A stretch of DNA of 64,000 bases, taken from assembly GCF_019139815.1 (NCBI RefSeq), contig NZ_CP077079.1, forward strand, positions 1,116,001 to 1,180,000, written 5' to 3'. The stretch's first letter is position 1. The number at the start of each line of letters is the position of its first letter. Origin of the DNA: Pseudomonas asgharzadehiana (GTDB lineage Bacteria > Pseudomonadota > Gammaproteobacteria > Pseudomonadales > Pseudomonadaceae). Below the pieces are notes generated by a model, which made no database searches, was not told the DNA's origin, and worked only from the letters and a program-made list of their open reading frames with translations. The translations under genes and the position numbers were made by a program. Positions 51,017 to 62,567 of this stretch are shown piece after piece.

Positions 51017-51664
51017 ATGATCTCTACCTTGCGACGTGGCCTCCTGGTACTGCTTGCAGCGCTGCCATTGATGGCTAACGCGGCGGGTTCTGCGCACGAA
51101 CTGGTGCAGGACACTACTAACAAGATGTTGGCCGACCTGTCGGCCAACAAGGAAAAGTACAAGCAAGATCCCAGTCAGTTCTATAACGCGCTCAATACCA
51201 TCGTCGGCCCGGTTGTCGATGCCGAAGGTATTTCCCGCAGCATCATGACGGTCAAGTATTCGCGCAAGGCTACCCCGGCGCAGATGCAGACCTTCCAGGA
51301 AAACTTCAAGAAAGGCCTGTTCCAGTTCTACGGCAACGCGCTGCTTGAATACAACAACCAGGGCATTACCGTCGCCCCAGCCGGCGATGAGTCGGGTGAT
51401 CGCACCAGCGTCAACATGAGCGTCAAGGGCAACAATGGCGCCGTTTACCCTGTGCAGTACACGCTGGAGAAGGTCAACGGCGAGTGGAAGCTGCGTAACG
51501 TGATCATCAACGGCATCAACATCGGCAAGCTGTTCCGTGACCAGTTCGCCGACGCCATGCAGCGTAATGGCAATGATCTGGACAAGACCATCAACGGTTG
51601 GGCCGGTGAAGTCGCCAAGGCCAAGGAAACTTCCGACAAGGAAGCAGGGAAGTCCGCGCAATGA
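51017..51664 (+). CDS. mlaC: Periplasmic phospholipid-binding protein MlaC
   Basis: This 215-residue protein has a signal peptide (LLVLLAALPLMANA) and the MlaC/Ttg2D fold; it carries phospholipids between the outer-membrane MlaA complex and MlaD. I chose the ATG at 51017, seven bases after GAGGAA. An in-frame ATG at 51002 that overlaps the mlaD stop is possible and would add five residues. Confidence 0.95.
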   Translation: MISTLRRGLLVLLAALPLMANAAGSAHELVQDTTNKMLADLSANKEKYKQDPSQFYNALNTIVGPVVDAEGISRSIMTVKYSRKATPAQMQTFQENFKKGLFQFYGNALLEYNNQGITVAPAGDESGDRTSVNMSVKGNNGAVYPVQYTLEKVNGEWKLRNVIINGINIGKLFRDQFADAMQRNGNDLDKTINGWAGEVAKAKETSDKEAGKSAQ

Positions 51665-51966
51665 CCGAGTCGGCTGTTCGTCTTGGCGACGCCGGGGAGT
51701 TGTTCCTCAGCGGCGTGCTGGATTACCGCACCGGGCCGGACCTGCGCAAACAGGGCCAGGCCCTGATCATGGCCAGCAATGCTCCGGCGCTGGTGTTGGA
51801 TTGCTCGGCGGTGACCAAGTCCAGCAGTGTTGGTTTGTCGTTGCTGTTGTGCTTCATGCGTGACGCAGGCGCGGCCAAAAAGCCGGTCAGCGTCCGCGCT
51901 TTGCCGGAAGACATGCGCGAAATCGCCGAAGTTTCCGGGTTAACCGAGCTGCTGGCGCATCCTTAA
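51661..51966 (+). CDS. mlaB: STAS-domain protein MlaB
   Basis: This 101-residue STAS protein binds MlaF and stabilises the transporter. The conserved VTKSSSVGLSLLL segment contains the Ser/Thr region that contacts MlaF. It overlaps mlaC by four bases and is the last mla gene before a terminator. Confidence 0.93.
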   Translation: MTESAVRLGDAGELFLSGVLDYRTGPDLRKQGQALIMASNAPALVLDCSAVTKSSSVGLSLLLCFMRDAGAAKKPVSVRALPEDMREIAEVSGLTELLAHP

Positions 51967-51978
51967 TACACATTATTA

Positions 51979-52035
51979 AGAAGCCCCCCGTCAGAGTCCT
52001 GCTATGCGGGGTTCGCAGGCGCGGGGCTTTTTTGT
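51979..52035 (+). terminator. Terminator-like hairpin after mlaB
   Basis: AAGCCCCCCG near 51980 pairs with CGCGGGGCTT near 52020, followed by a T-run. The loop is long and contains a smaller hairpin (CCTGC/GCAGG). It separates the mla genes from ibaG-murA, probably incompletely. Confidence 0.65.
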
Positions 52036-52079
52036 ATGATGTGCGACCCGTGCGCACTGGGCGCCGATAGAGGTTGAGC

Positions 52080-53608
<1,529 letters not shown>

Positions 53609-53620
53609 CCCCGGGCTTGC

Positions 53621-53650
53621 TGTGGTGAGCGGGCAAGCCCGTTCACCACA
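53621..53650. repeat. REP-like hairpin of a second sequence class
   Basis: TGTGGTGAGCGGGC and GCCCGTTCACCACA form a 14-base stem with one mismatch and a two-base loop. Its sequence differs from the GTGGGAGGGGG-type REPs elsewhere in the window. It lies between murA and hisG. Confidence 0.8.
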
Positions 53651-53770
53651 GCCGGTACCCGCTGGCCGCTCGCTGAATTGGTTTCAAATCGAGGCTGTAA
53701 TGGCCTCGATCTGTGTCTGGCGCCGTTTGCGTCCGGACAGCAATAGCCTGATGAAGGACTGACGTTTCCC

Positions 53771-54406
53771 ATGTTGACCATCGCACTGTCCAAGGGCCGC
53801 ATCCTTGACGACACCTTGCCGCTTCTGGCTGAAGCGGGCATCGTGCCGACCGAGAATCCGGACAAGAGCCGCAAGCTGATCATCCCCACGACCCAGGATG
53901 ACGTCCGTCTGCTGATCGTGCGGGCTACCGACGTGCCGACCTACGTTGAGCATGGCGCGGCCGACCTGGGCGTCGCCGGTAAAGACGTGCTGATGGAGTA
54001 CGGTGGCCAGGGCCTGTACGAGCCGCTGGACCTGCGTATTGCCCTGTGCAAGCTGATGACCGCCGGCCGTGTCGGTGATGTCGAGCCCAAGGGCCGCCTG
54101 CGCGTGGCCACCAAGTTCGTCAACGTCGCCAAGCGCTACTACGCCGAACAAGGCCGTCAGGTCGATATCATCAAACTCTATGGCTCGATGGAGTTGGCGC
54201 CATTGATCGGCCTGGCCGACAAGATCATCGACGTGGTCGACACCGGCAACACCCTGCGTGCCAACGGTCTCGAACCTCAGGACTTTATCGCCGACATCAG
54301 TTCCCGCCTGATCGTCAACAAAGCATCGATGAAGATGCAACACGCCCGTATCCAGGCGTTGATCGACACCCTGCGCACCGCCGTGGAGTCTCGACACCGC
54401 GGTTGA
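53771..54406 (+). CDS. hisG: ATP phosphoribosyltransferase, short-form catalytic subunit
   Basis: This 211-residue enzyme catalyses the first step of histidine synthesis. It is the short form without the C-terminal ACT-like regulatory domain, so it should need HisZ for activity and feedback control; hisZ is not in this window. The [14 protein letters not shown] and [18 protein letters not shown] motifs are present. Confidence 0.97.
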   Translation: MLTIALSKGRILDDTLPLLAEAGIVPTENPDKSRKLIIPTTQDDVRLLIVRATDVPTYVEHGAADLGVAGKDVLMEYGGQGLYEPLDLRIALCKLMTAGRVGDVEPKGRLRVATKFVNVAKRYYAEQGRQVDIIKLYGSMELAPLIGLADKIIDVVDTGNTLRANGLEPQDFIADISSRLIVNKASMKMQHARIQALIDTLRTAVESRHRG

Positions 54407-54460
54407 CCTACCCGCGTAGCTGAAAAGCTGCGCCCGTCTATCCGCCTCATAGCCAGAATT

Positions 54461-54510
54461 CTCAGGTGCCCAAGCGGAAACGACTGCTAGTTTAGGGCGC
54501 CTGAGTTTTT
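54461..54510 (+). terminator. Terminator-like hairpin between hisG and hisD
   Basis: CTCAGGTGCCC (54461-54471) pairs with GGGCGCCTGAG (54495-54505) with one G-T wobble, followed directly by TTTTT. The loop is 23 bases. It would end or attenuate transcription 24 bases before the hisD ATG. Confidence 0.65.
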
Positions 54511-54534
54511 GCCAATTCTATTGAGGCCCTCGCT

Positions 54535-55860
54535 ATGACCACGTCCACTGCAATTGCCCGACTCAACGCTGCCGACCCGGATTTCGCCCATCATCTGGAT
54601 CATTTGCTGAGCTGGGAAAGCGTGTCCGACGACTCGGTCAATCAGCGAGTACTCGACATCATCAAGGCTGTGCGCGAGCGCGGTGACGCAGCGCTGGTGG
54701 ATTTCACCCGCCAGTTCGACGGCCTGGACGTCAAGTCCATGGCAGACTTGATCCTGCCTCGCGAACGCCTGGAACTGGCCCTGACGCGCATCACCGCACC
54801 ACAGCGCGAAGCCCTGGAAGTCGCGGCAGCACGCGTGCGCAGCTACCACGAAAAGCAGAAACAGGATTCCTGGAGCTACACCGAGGCCGACGGCACCGTG
54901 CTGGGCCAGAAGGTCACGCCGCTGGACCGGGCGGGCCTCTACGTGCCGGGTGGCAAGGCGTCGTACCCGTCATCGGTGTTGATGAACGCGATTCCCGCCA
55001 AAGTGGCGGGCGTGACTGAAGTGGTCATGGTGGTACCGACCCCGCGCGGTGAAATCAACGAGCTGGTGCTGGCAGCCGCTTGCATCGCCGGCGTGGACCG
55101 GGTGTTCACCATCGGTGGCGCTCAAGCTGTCGCGGCGTTGGCCTATGGCACCGAAAGCGTGCCGAAGGTCGACAAGGTGGTCGGCCCGGGCAACATCTAT
55201 GTCGCCACCGCCAAACGCCACGTGTTTGGCCAGGTCGGCATCGATATGATCGCCGGCCCCTCGGAAATCCTCGTGGTGTGCGACGGCCAGACCGATCCGG
55301 ACTGGATCGCCATGGACCTGTTCTCCCAGGCCGAGCACGACGAAGACGCCCAGGCGATCCTCGTCAGCCCGGACGCCGAGTTCCTCGACAAGGTCGCCGC
55401 CAGCATTAATAAGCTACTGCCGACCATGGACCGCGCCGAGATCATCGAGAAGTCAATCAATGGCCGTGGTGCCCTGATCCTGGTGCGTGACATGGAGCAG
55501 GCCATCGAAGTGGCCAACCGCATCGCGCCGGAGCACCTGGAACTGTCGGTGGCCGACCCGCAAGCGTGGCTGCCATCGATTCGCCACGCCGGTGCGATCT
55601 TCATGGGCCGCCACACCAGCGAAGCCCTGGGCGACTATTGCGCGGGCCCGAACCACGTGTTGCCGACCTCCGGCACCGCGCGATTCTCGTCGCCGCTGGG
55701 GGTGTATGACTTCCAGAAGCGCTCGTCGATTATCTTCTGCTCCCCACAGGGTGCCTCCGAACTGGGCAAGACCGCTTCGGTGCTGGCCCGTGGTGAATCC
55801 CTGAGCGCTCACGCCCGCAGCGCTGAATACCGCATCCTTGACGACAAGAAAGGTAATTGA
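54535..55860 (+). CDS. hisD: Histidinol dehydrogenase
   Basis: This 441-residue zinc enzyme makes the last two oxidations of histidine synthesis with NAD+. The [26 protein letters not shown] and [14 protein letters not shown] blocks carry the zinc ligands and catalytic Glu/His. It is followed directly by hisC. Confidence 0.98.
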   Translation: MTTSTAIARLNAADPDFAHHLDHLLSWESVSDDSVNQRVLDIIKAVRERGDAALVDFTRQFDGLDVKSMADLILPRERLELALTRITAPQREALEVAAARVRSYHEKQKQDSWSYTEADGTVLGQKVTPLDRAGLYVPGGKASYPSSVLMNAIPAKVAGVTEVVMVVPTPRGEINELVLAAACIAGVDRVFTIGGAQAVAALAYGTESVPKVDKVVGPGNIYVATAKRHVFGQVGIDMIAGPSEILVVCDGQTDPDWIAMDLFSQAEHDEDAQAILVSPDAEFLDKVAASINKLLPTMDRAEIIEKSINGRGALILVRDMEQAIEVANRIAPEHLELSVADPQAWLPSIRHAGAIFMGRHTSEALGDYCAGPNHVLPTSGTARFSSPLGVYDFQKRSSIIFCSPQGASELGKTASVLARGESLSAHARSAEYRILDDKKGN

Positions 55861-55861
55861 G

Positions 55862-56914
55862 ATGAGCAAATTCTGGAGCCCGTTCGTCAAGGACCTGGTG
55901 CCTTACGTACCTGGTGAACAGCCGAAGCTGACCAAACTGGTCAAGCTCAACACCAACGAAAACCCCTACGGCCCGTCGCCCAAGGCGCTGGCTGCGATGC
56001 AGGGCGAGTTGAACGACAACCTACGCCTGTATCCGGACCCCAACAGCGACCTGCTCAAGCAGGCCGTGGCCAAGTACTACGGGATCGACGCCGGCAAGGT
56101 GTTCCTCGGTAACGGTTCCGATGAAGTGTTGGCGCACATCTTCCACGGTCTGTTCCAGCACGACCTGCCGCTGCTGTTCCCGGATATCAGCTACAGCTTC
56201 TATCCGGTGTACTGCGGCCTCTATGGCATCAAGTCCGAGCCGGTGCGGTTGGACGAGCAGTTCCAGATCCGTGTCGCGGACTACGCCAGGCCCAACGGCG
56301 GGATTATCTTCCCCAACCCGAACGCGCCGACCGGCTGCGTGCTGGCACTGGATGCGGTGGAGCGGATCGTCAAGGCCAGCCCCGACTCGGTGGTGGTGGT
56401 CGATGAGGCGTATATCGACTTCGGCGGCGAAACCGCCATCAGCCTGGTGGACCGTTACCCCAACCTGCTGGTGACCCAGACCCTGTCCAAGTCGCGCTCA
56501 CTGGCCGGTTTGCGCGTGGGCCTGGCCGTGGGCCACCCGGACCTGATCGAGGCGCTGGAGCGGGTCAAGAACAGCTTCAACTCCTACCCGCTGGATCGCC
56601 TGGCGATTGTCGGCGCGGCGGCGGCGTTCGACGACCGTGAGTACTTCGACAGGACCTGCCGGTTGGTGATCGACAGCCGCAACACGCTGGTCGCACAGCT
56701 GGAGGCTAAAGGCTTTGAGGTGCTGCCTTCGGCCGCCAACTTCATCTTCGCTCGCCACCCACGGCACGATGCAGCCGGATTGGCCGCCAAGCTGCGTGAG
56801 CAAGGGGTGATTGTGCGTCACTTCAAGCAGGAGCGAATTGCTCAATTCCTGCGGATCAGCATCGGTACGCCGGAGCAGAACCAGGCGCTGATCGATGGTC
56901 TCGGCGAGCTCTAA
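55862..56914 (+). CDS. hisC: Histidinol-phosphate aminotransferase
   Basis: This 350-residue PLP enzyme has its Schiff-base Lys in [15 protein letters not shown] and the [11 protein letters not shown] segment. It transfers an amino group from glutamate to imidazole acetol phosphate. The ATG at 55862 overlaps the hisD stop region (TGAGATGAG), with AAGG upstream. It ends the hisG-hisD-hisC group and is followed by a REP element. Confidence 0.97.
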   Translation: MSKFWSPFVKDLVPYVPGEQPKLTKLVKLNTNENPYGPSPKALAAMQGELNDNLRLYPDPNSDLLKQAVAKYYGIDAGKVFLGNGSDEVLAHIFHGLFQHDLPLLFPDISYSFYPVYCGLYGIKSEPVRLDEQFQIRVADYARPNGGIIFPNPNAPTGCVLALDAVERIVKASPDSVVVVDEAYIDFGGETAISLVDRYPNLLVTQTLSKSRSLAGLRVGLAVGHPDLIEALERVKNSFNSYPLDRLAIVGAAAAFDDREYFDRTCRLVIDSRNTLVAQLEAKGFEVLPSAANFIFARHPRHDAAGLAAKLREQGVIVRHFKQERIAQFLRISIGTPEQNQALIDGLGEL

Positions 56915-56930
56915 CAGGCGCTGAAATCAA

Positions 56931-56960
56931 ATGTGGGAGGGGGCTTGCTCCCTCCCACAT
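56931..56960. repeat. REP-derived single hairpin
   Basis: ATGTGGGAGG and CCTCCCACAT flank GGGCTTGCTC. It lies between the convergent hisC and uraA genes, where two blocks that are far apart on the P. aeruginosa map are joined. Confidence 0.85.
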
Positions 56961-56977
56961 TGGTTTTGTGTTGCTAA

Positions 56978-58258
56978 TTACAGCAACGGCTCATCCGGCT
57001 TCTTGTTCTTCCAGCCATCATTGCCCGGCAGCAGCAGGTTCAAACCAATCGCTACCACCGCACACAGGGCGATGCCCTTGAGGCCGAAATCATCCGGGCC
57101 GGTGCCGGTACCGACCAGCACGCCGCCAATCCCGAACACCAGGGTTACCGACACAATCACCAGATTGCGCGCCTCTCCAAGGTCGATCTTGTGGCGAATC
57201 AGTGTGTTCATGCCAACGGCCGCAATCGAGCCGAACAACAAGCACAGAATCCCGCCCATCACCGGTACCGGAATACTCTGCAGCAGTGCGCCGAACTTGC
57301 CGATAAACGCCAGGCTGATGGCAAACACTGCAGCCCAGGTCATGATTTTCGGGTTGTAGTTCTTGGTCAGCATCACCGCGCCGGTCACTTCGGCGTAAGT
57401 CGTGTTCGGCGGGCCGCCAAACAGGCCGGCGGCCGTGGTGGCGATGCCGTCACCGAGCAATGTGCGATGCAGGCCAGGCTTCTTCAGATAGTCGCGACCG
57501 GTCACGCTACCCACCGCAATCACACCACCGATGTGTTCGATCGCCGGGGCCAGGGCCACCGGGACGATAAACAGGATGGCCTGCCAGTTGAATTCCGGTG
57601 CGGTGAAGTGGGGTAGGGCGAACCAGGGTGCAGCGGCGATTTTTGCCGTGTCGACTACGCCAAAGTAGAACGCCATGGCAAAGCCCACCAGCACGCCGGA
57701 GATGATCGGCACCAGGCGGAAAATACCTTTGCCGAACACCGCCACGATCAACGTGGTGAGCAGCGCCGGCATCGAGATCATCATTGCCGTCTGGTAATGG
57801 ATCAGCTCGGCACCGTCGCCGGACTTGCCCATCGCCATGTTCGCGGCAATCGGCGCCATGGCCAGGCCGATGGAAATGATCACCGGCCCGATCACCACCG
57901 GCGGCAGCAGCCGGTCGATAAAACCGGTGCCCTTGACCTTCACCGCCAGGCCCAGGAACGTATAAACGAAACCGGCCGCCATCACGCCGCCCATGGTTGC
58001 CGCGAGGCCGAACTGGCCCTTGGCAAGGATGATCGGGGTGATAAAGGCAAAGCTCGAGGCCAGGAACACCGGCACCTGCCGGCCTGTCACCACCTGGAAC
58101 AACAACGTGCCCAGGCCGGCGGTGAACAGTGCGACGTTTGGATCAAGACCGGTGATCAGCGGCATCAACACCAGCGCGCCAAATGCTACAAAAAGCATTT
58201 GTGCGCCAGACAGGATCTGGCGCCAAAGCGGGTCGTTGAATTCATCCTGCATGCTCAC
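56978..58258 (-). CDS. uraA: Uracil permease (NCS2 family)
   Basis: This 426-residue nucleobase:proton symporter has about 14 membrane segments. The NCS2 quinone-like signature region [15 protein letters not shown] lies near residue 280, and the substrate-binding Glu lies in APAIEHIGG. Overlap with upp by four bases makes uracil the likely substrate. Confidence 0.95.
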   Translation of the reverse strand: MSMQDEFNDPLWRQILSGAQMLFVAFGALVLMPLITGLDPNVALFTAGLGTLLFQVVTGRQVPVFLASSFAFITPIILAKGQFGLAATMGGVMAAGFVYTFLGLAVKVKGTGFIDRLLPPVVIGPVIISIGLAMAPIAANMAMGKSGDGAELIHYQTAMMISMPALLTTLIVAVFGKGIFRLVPIISGVLVGFAMAFYFGVVDTAKIAAAPWFALPHFTAPEFNWQAILFIVPVALAPAIEHIGGVIAVGSVTGRDYLKKPGLHRTLLGDGIATTAAGLFGGPPNTTYAEVTGAVMLTKNYNPKIMTWAAVFAISLAFIGKFGALLQSIPVPVMGGILCLLFGSIAAVGMNTLIRHKIDLGEARNLVIVSVTLVFGIGGVLVGTGTGPDDFGLKGIALCAVVAIGLNLLLPGNDGWKNKKPDEPLL

Positions 58259-58893
58259 GCGTCCTTCTGCTTGGTGCCGAAGATCTTGTCGCCGGCATCG
58301 CCCAGGCCCGGGATGATGTAGCCGTGTTCGTTCAGGCGTTCATCGATCGAGGCGGTGTAGATCTGCACGTCGGGGTGCGCTTTCTCGACGGCGGCGATGC
58401 CTTCGGGGGCGGCGACCAGCACCATCGCACGAATGTCCTTGCAGCCGGCTTTTTTCAGCAGGTCGATGGTGGCGACCATGGAACTGCCGGTGGCGAGCAT
58501 CGGGTCGATGATCATGGCCAGGCGCTCGTCGATTTCCGGGACAAGTTTTTCCAGGTAGGTGTGGGCCTGCAAGGTTTGCTCATTGCGGGCTACGCCCACG
58601 GCGCTGACCTTGGCGCCGGGAATCAGGCTGAGGACGCCTTCGAGCATGCCGATACCGGCGCGCAGGATCGGCACCACGGTGATTTTTTTACCGGCGATTT
58701 TTTCCACCTGGACGGGACCGGCCCAACCGGGGATCTCGTAGTTCTCCAGGGGCAAATCCTTGGTGGCTTCGTAAGTGAGCAACGCTCCGACTTCCTGAGC
58801 AAGCTCACGGAAATTCTTCGTGCTAATGTCGGCGCGGCGCATAAGGCCGAGCTTGTGTCGGATCAGCGGGTGGCGGATCTCGCGAGTGGGCAT
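58255..58893 (-). CDS. upp: Uracil phosphoribosyltransferase
   Basis: This 212-residue salvage enzyme converts uracil and PRPP to UMP. The PRPP-binding [15 protein letters not shown] loop and the C-terminal [12 protein letters not shown] uracil site are present. The ATG at 58893 (MPTREIRHP) gives the standard length; an upstream in-frame ATG would add eight residues. It is the first gene of upp-uraA. Confidence 0.96.
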   Translation of the reverse strand: MPTREIRHPLIRHKLGLMRRADISTKNFRELAQEVGALLTYEATKDLPLENYEIPGWAGPVQVEKIAGKKITVVPILRAGIGMLEGVLSLIPGAKVSAVGVARNEQTLQAHTYLEKLVPEIDERLAMIIDPMLATGSSMVATIDLLKKAGCKDIRAMVLVAAPEGIAAVEKAHPDVQIYTASIDERLNEHGYIIPGLGDAGDKIFGTKQKDA

Positions 58894-59056
58894 GGGAAAG
58901 GCTCCGGCGGCGGGCAAAAAAACCGGCCTAGATTAATCTATCCGAGGGTGTTGTCCTATAGACATCTAGCACGTTAGTCCATTAAGGCTTGCTCGGAGCG
59001 CACGAGAAGCGTACCTTCGCCCGCTTTTCTTGCCACAGCACCCCTTGGAGAGCGCC

Positions 59057-59614
59057 ATGTCCGCTGATCTCGAGCATATCCGTCAAATCATGCGCGAGGC
59101 TGACTGCCTGTACACTGAAGCGCAAGTCGAAGAGGCGATCGCCAAGGTCGGCGCACACATCAGCCGCGAAATGGCCGACACCAATCCGGTGGTTTTCTGC
59201 GTGATGAACGGCGGCTTGATCTTCGCCGGCAAATTGCTCACTCACCTGCAATTTCCATTGGAAGCGTCCTACCTGCACGCCACCCGCTACCGCAACGAAA
59301 CCACCGGCGGCGACCTGTTCTGGAAAGCCAAGCCGGAAGTCTCGTTCATCGACCGCGACGTACTCATCATCGACGACATCCTCGACGAAGGTCACACCCT
59401 GGGAGCGATCATCGACTTCTGCAAACACGCCGGCGCACGTAAAGTGCACACCGCCGTGCTGATCGACAAAGACCACGATCGCAAAGCCCGTCCGGACCTG
59501 AAAGCCGATTACGTCGGCCTGCCGTGCATCGACCGCTACATCTTTGGTTACGGCATGGACTACAAAGGCTACTGGCGCAATGCCAATGGGATCTACGCCG
59601 TCAAAGGGATGTAA
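59057..59614 (+). CDS. hpt: Hypoxanthine-guanine phosphoribosyltransferase
   Basis: This 185-residue purine salvage enzyme has the PRPP-binding motif VLIIDDILDEGHTLG (about 105-119). It lies divergent from upp, a salvage-gene neighbourhood kept in P. aeruginosa. GGAG precedes the ATG at 59057; an in-frame ATG nine codons earlier is not supported. Guanine versus hypoxanthine preference cannot be told. Confidence 0.93.
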   Translation: MSADLEHIRQIMREADCLYTEAQVEEAIAKVGAHISREMADTNPVVFCVMNGGLIFAGKLLTHLQFPLEASYLHATRYRNETTGGDLFWKAKPEVSFIDRDVLIIDDILDEGHTLGAIIDFCKHAGARKVHTAVLIDKDHDRKARPDLKADYVGLPCIDRYIFGYGMDYKGYWRNANGIYAVKGM

Positions 59615-59617
59615 GCC

Positions 59618-60085
59618 ATGACCCGTTTTCTTGATCAGACGCTATTTGCCGAACTGGCCGAGAAAGCGGGCGCCAGCCCTCGCGGGCGGCATCACCATAA
59701 CTTCCACCAAATGCAAGAGCCGTGTCATCGCCTGGCCGTGGGCCTGCAACCGGACACGTACGTGCCACCCCATCGACACTTGAGCGCCGACAAGGCGGAA
59801 ACCTTGCTGGTGCTTCAGGGGCGCCTGGGGTTGCTGGTGTTCAATGACGCCGGGGAGGTCATCGCCAAGCGTGTAATGCAGGCGGGCGGCGAGTGCTCCG
59901 GCGTTGATCTGCCGCCCGGTGTTTTCCACGGCCTGGTGGTGCTGGAACCCGACACGGTCATGTTCGAATGCAAGGCCGGGCCTTATCGTCCGATAGGCGT
60001 GGGGGAGCTGGCCGATTGGGCGCCGCGTGAAGGCGACGCTGATGTGCTCGCCTATCAACGCTGGATGCTTGCCCAGTTCGATTGA
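59618..60085 (+). CDS. WbuC family cupin fold metalloprotein
   Basis: This 155-residue cupin has the metal-binding motifs VPPHRHLSADKAETLLVLQG and LPPGVFHGLVV, and its N-terminal RHHHNFHQ is typical of the WbuC family. WbuC proteins occur in polysaccharide clusters, but their reaction is unknown. It starts three bases after hpt and probably shares its transcript. Confidence 0.88.
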   Translation: MTRFLDQTLFAELAEKAGASPRGRHHHNFHQMQEPCHRLAVGLQPDTYVPPHRHLSADKAETLLVLQGRLGLLVFNDAGEVIAKRVMQAGGECSGVDLPPGVFHGLVVLEPDTVMFECKAGPYRPIGVGELADWAPREGDADVLAYQRWMLAQFD

Positions 60086-60120
60086 GCTACAGTGCTGGGC
60101 TATCTCGCACGGAGCGGCCC

Positions 60121-60606
60121 ATGAGCCTGTTGATTCGCACCTGCGCCGCCCTGGCGCTGACCCTCAGTTTGCCTCTGGCCGCTGCCCCGGCCCCGATGCA
60201 CGGCCAATTCTTGCCGCCCGATGACCTCACCCTTCGCACCGAAACGCCTGACCAGCAACAGTTGCTGCAAGTCACCGAGTACGCGGTGGTGGTGGGCAAT
60301 CAGCGCCAGTCCAACCAGCAACCGATCCCGGTGACCTCGCCGCTGATGATCCGCCTCAAAGGCAAGTCCCTGAATAAAGGCGCGACCATTGCCCAGGTAG
60401 TGCTCAACTTCGATGCCGAAAGCAAAAGCCTGAAAAAGCCGGTGTTCGACGATAAGTCCAAGACCCTGACGCTGTCTTATCCCGTTGCCCAATACCGCGT
60501 GATCATCGACCTGCTGCGCAATGACACGGTATATGTGCAGTTCCTCAGTTATGCCAATGGGCATATCTGGGCGGATTTGCACACCGGGGCGGTCCGTACC
60601 CAATAG
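60121..60606 (+). CDS. Exported protein of unknown function
   Basis: This 161-residue protein has a clear signal peptide ending near LPLAAAPA and a beta-rich mature part with no cysteine. A conserved gene occupies this place next to hpt in P. aeruginosa, as I recall, but no function is known to me. The ATG at 60121 lies 35 bases after the wbuC-like gene, with CGGAG upstream. Confidence 0.82.
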   Translation: MSLLIRTCAALALTLSLPLAAAPAPMHGQFLPPDDLTLRTETPDQQQLLQVTEYAVVVGNQRQSNQQPIPVTSPLMIRLKGKSLNKGATIAQVVLNFDAESKSLKKPVFDDKSKTLTLSYPVAQYRVIIDLLRNDTVYVQFLSYANGHIWADLHTGAVRTQ

Positions 60607-60626
60607 CAAAAACGCTGAATATCCAA

Positions 60627-60640
60627 ATGTGGGAGGGGTC
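60627..60640. repeat. REP remnant (half element)
   Basis: AATGTGGGAGGGG matches the left end of the REP palindrome, but the rest is lost. Confidence 0.5.
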
Positions 60641-60714
60641 TCCAGCGCTTTCGAAGCTTGCACGCCGCAGGTAGACTTCAAACCCCGTGTAATGTCTGCA
60701 GGCTGGAGTCGGTA

Positions 60715-61002
60715 ATGCGTAAAGATAAGAAACAGGTGATTGGTGACGAGATTGGCGACGACCAGATCAAGTTATTCCTGGACTTCGAGCCGGTCGACGC
60801 GACTTCACCGTCCCTGCACAAGCTGATCAAGGCCTACCGTGGCCTGCGTATCGACGACTTCGAGCGGTTCCTGGGTTTTTTCAAGGCGGCCGGCCTGGAT
60901 CTGGATGGCAAGGATGAGCATGGCCAGACATTTGTTGATCTGATCAAGGACCAGCGCAACGCCGCCGAATACATCGAGCTGATCGATAACGCCCGCGACT
61001 GA
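60715..61002 (+). CDS. Conserved small protein of unknown function (PA4642-like)
   Basis: This 95-residue, charged, helical protein contains an LRIDDFERFLGFF segment and a GLDLDGKDEHGQTFVDLI stretch resembling an ankyrin-like helix pair. It is conserved at this place in Pseudomonas as I recall, with no known function. It shares a strong terminator with the convergent mqo gene. Confidence 0.82.
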   Translation: MRKDKKQVIGDEIGDDQIKLFLDFEPVDATSPSLHKLIKAYRGLRIDDFERFLGFFKAAGLDLDGKDEHGQTFVDLIKDQRNAAEYIELIDNARD

Positions 61003-61013
61003 TTCGCCGAGCG

Positions 61014-61042
61014 AAAAAAAACGCCCCGAGGGGCGTTTTTTT
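61014..61042. terminator. Bidirectional terminator between the small gene and mqo
   Basis: ACGCCCC and GGGGCGT form a tight stem around GA, with an A-run before and a T-run after. It can therefore end transcripts from both convergent genes. Confidence 0.92.
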
Positions 61043-61058
61043 ATGGCTTGGCAATGCC

Positions 61059-62567
61059 TTAAGCGTAGCTTTCGGCCTCGTTGCTTTGCTCAACCAGTTC
61101 CAGGCTGATGTTGTTTTGCGTGTTGATCTTGCGATACAGCTCGGCATCCGTCTCCAGTACCTTTTCCCGAGCCGGGAAAATCTCCTGCAGCTTGGTCGCC
61201 CACTCGCCGGCGGCTTTGGCCGGGAAGCAACGCTCGATCAGTTCCAGCATGATCGACACGGTCACCGAAGCGCCTGGGGATGCGCCCAACAGAGCGGCCA
61301 GCGAACCGTCCTTGGCGGCAACCAGCTCGGTGCCGAATTGAAGCACGCCGCCTTTCTTCGGGTCTTTCTTGATGATCTGTACCCGTTGGCCGGCCACTTC
61401 CAGGCGCCAGTCTTCGGCTTTCGCCTGCGGGTAGAAGCGGCGCAGGGATTCCAGGCGTTGCTCCATGGATTGGCGAACTTCGCTGACCAGGTACTTGGTC
61501 AGGTCCATGTTGTCGCGGGCCACGGCCAGCATCGGGCCGATATTGCCGGCGCGAATCGACATCGGCAGGTCGAGGAACGAACCGTGCTTGAGGAACTTGG
61601 TGGTGAAACCGGCGTATGGCCCGAACAGCAACGACTTCTTGCCGTCCACCACGCGGGTATCCAGGTGCGGCACGGACATCGGCGGCGAGCCCACGGCGGC
61701 CTGGCTGTAGACCTTGGCCTGGTGGTGCTTGACCACTTCGGGGTTGTCGCAACGCAGCCACTGGCCGCTGACCGGGAAGCCGCCGAAGCCTTTGCTCTCT
61801 TCGATGCCCGAGGCTTGCAGCAGGGGCAGCGCCGCGCCGCCGGCGCCAAGGAACACGAATTTGGCGTCCACTTCACGGCTATTGCCGCTGTTGACGTCCT
61901 TGATGCTCACGGTCCAGCCGGCACCGTTGCGCTTGAGGCCGGTGACGCGCTTGCTGTACTTGACCTGAGCGTCCGGCGAGCTGGTCAGGTGGCCGAGCAA
62001 CTGGTTGGTCAGGGCGCCGAAGTTGACGTCGGTGCCGTTCATCACACGGGTAGCGGCGATTTTTTCGTCGAGCGGACGCCCCGGCATCATCAGCGGCATC
62101 CACTCGGCCATCTCGCTACGGTCTTCGGTGTAGTGCATATCCGAAAACGCGTGGTGCTGGCTGAGGGTTTCAAAGCGCTTCTTGAGGAACGACACGCCTT
62201 TTTCGCCCTGCACGAAGCTCAGGTGCGGCACGGGGCTGATAAAGGACTTGGACGAGCCAAAGGTGCCCTTTTTGGTCAGGTACGCCCAGAACTGCTTCGA
62301 CACCTCAAACTGGGTGTTGATGTGGATGGCTTTCTTGATGTCGATGGAACCATCGGCGGCCTGCGGGGTGTAGTTCAGCTCGCACAGCCCGGCGTGGCCG
62401 GTACCGGCGTTGTTCCACGGGTTGGAACTCTCCGCTGCACCCGAGTCCATCAGCTCAACGACTTCCAGCTTGAGGCCGGGGTCGAGCTCTTTGAGCAGAA
62501 CGGCCAGGGTGGCACTCATGATGCCGGCCCCTACCAGAACTACGTCGACTGCTTCGTTATGCGCCAT
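61059..62567 (-). CDS. mqo: Malate:quinone oxidoreductase
   Basis: This 502-residue FAD-dependent peripheral membrane enzyme oxidises malate to oxaloacetate and reduces ubiquinone, bypassing malate dehydrogenase. The dinucleotide-binding [19 protein letters not shown] is at the N-terminus, and the [17 protein letters not shown] block is typical. Upstream lie about 700 bases without a convincing gene. Confidence 0.97.
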   Translation of the reverse strand: MAHNEAVDVVLVGAGIMSATLAVLLKELDPGLKLEVVELMDSGAAESSNPWNNAGTGHAGLCELNYTPQAADGSIDIKKAIHINTQFEVSKQFWAYLTKKGTFGSSKSFISPVPHLSFVQGEKGVSFLKKRFETLSQHHAFSDMHYTEDRSEMAEWMPLMMPGRPLDEKIAATRVMNGTDVNFGALTNQLLGHLTSSPDAQVKYSKRVTGLKRNGAGWTVSIKDVNSGNSREVDAKFVFLGAGGAALPLLQASGIEESKGFGGFPVSGQWLRCDNPEVVKHHQAKVYSQAAVGSPPMSVPHLDTRVVDGKKSLLFGPYAGFTTKFLKHGSFLDLPMSIRAGNIGPMLAVARDNMDLTKYLVSEVRQSMEQRLESLRRFYPQAKAEDWRLEVAGQRVQIIKKDPKKGGVLQFGTELVAAKDGSLAALLGASPGASVTVSIMLELIERCFPAKAAGEWATKLQEIFPAREKVLETDAELYRKINTQNNISLELVEQSNEAESYA

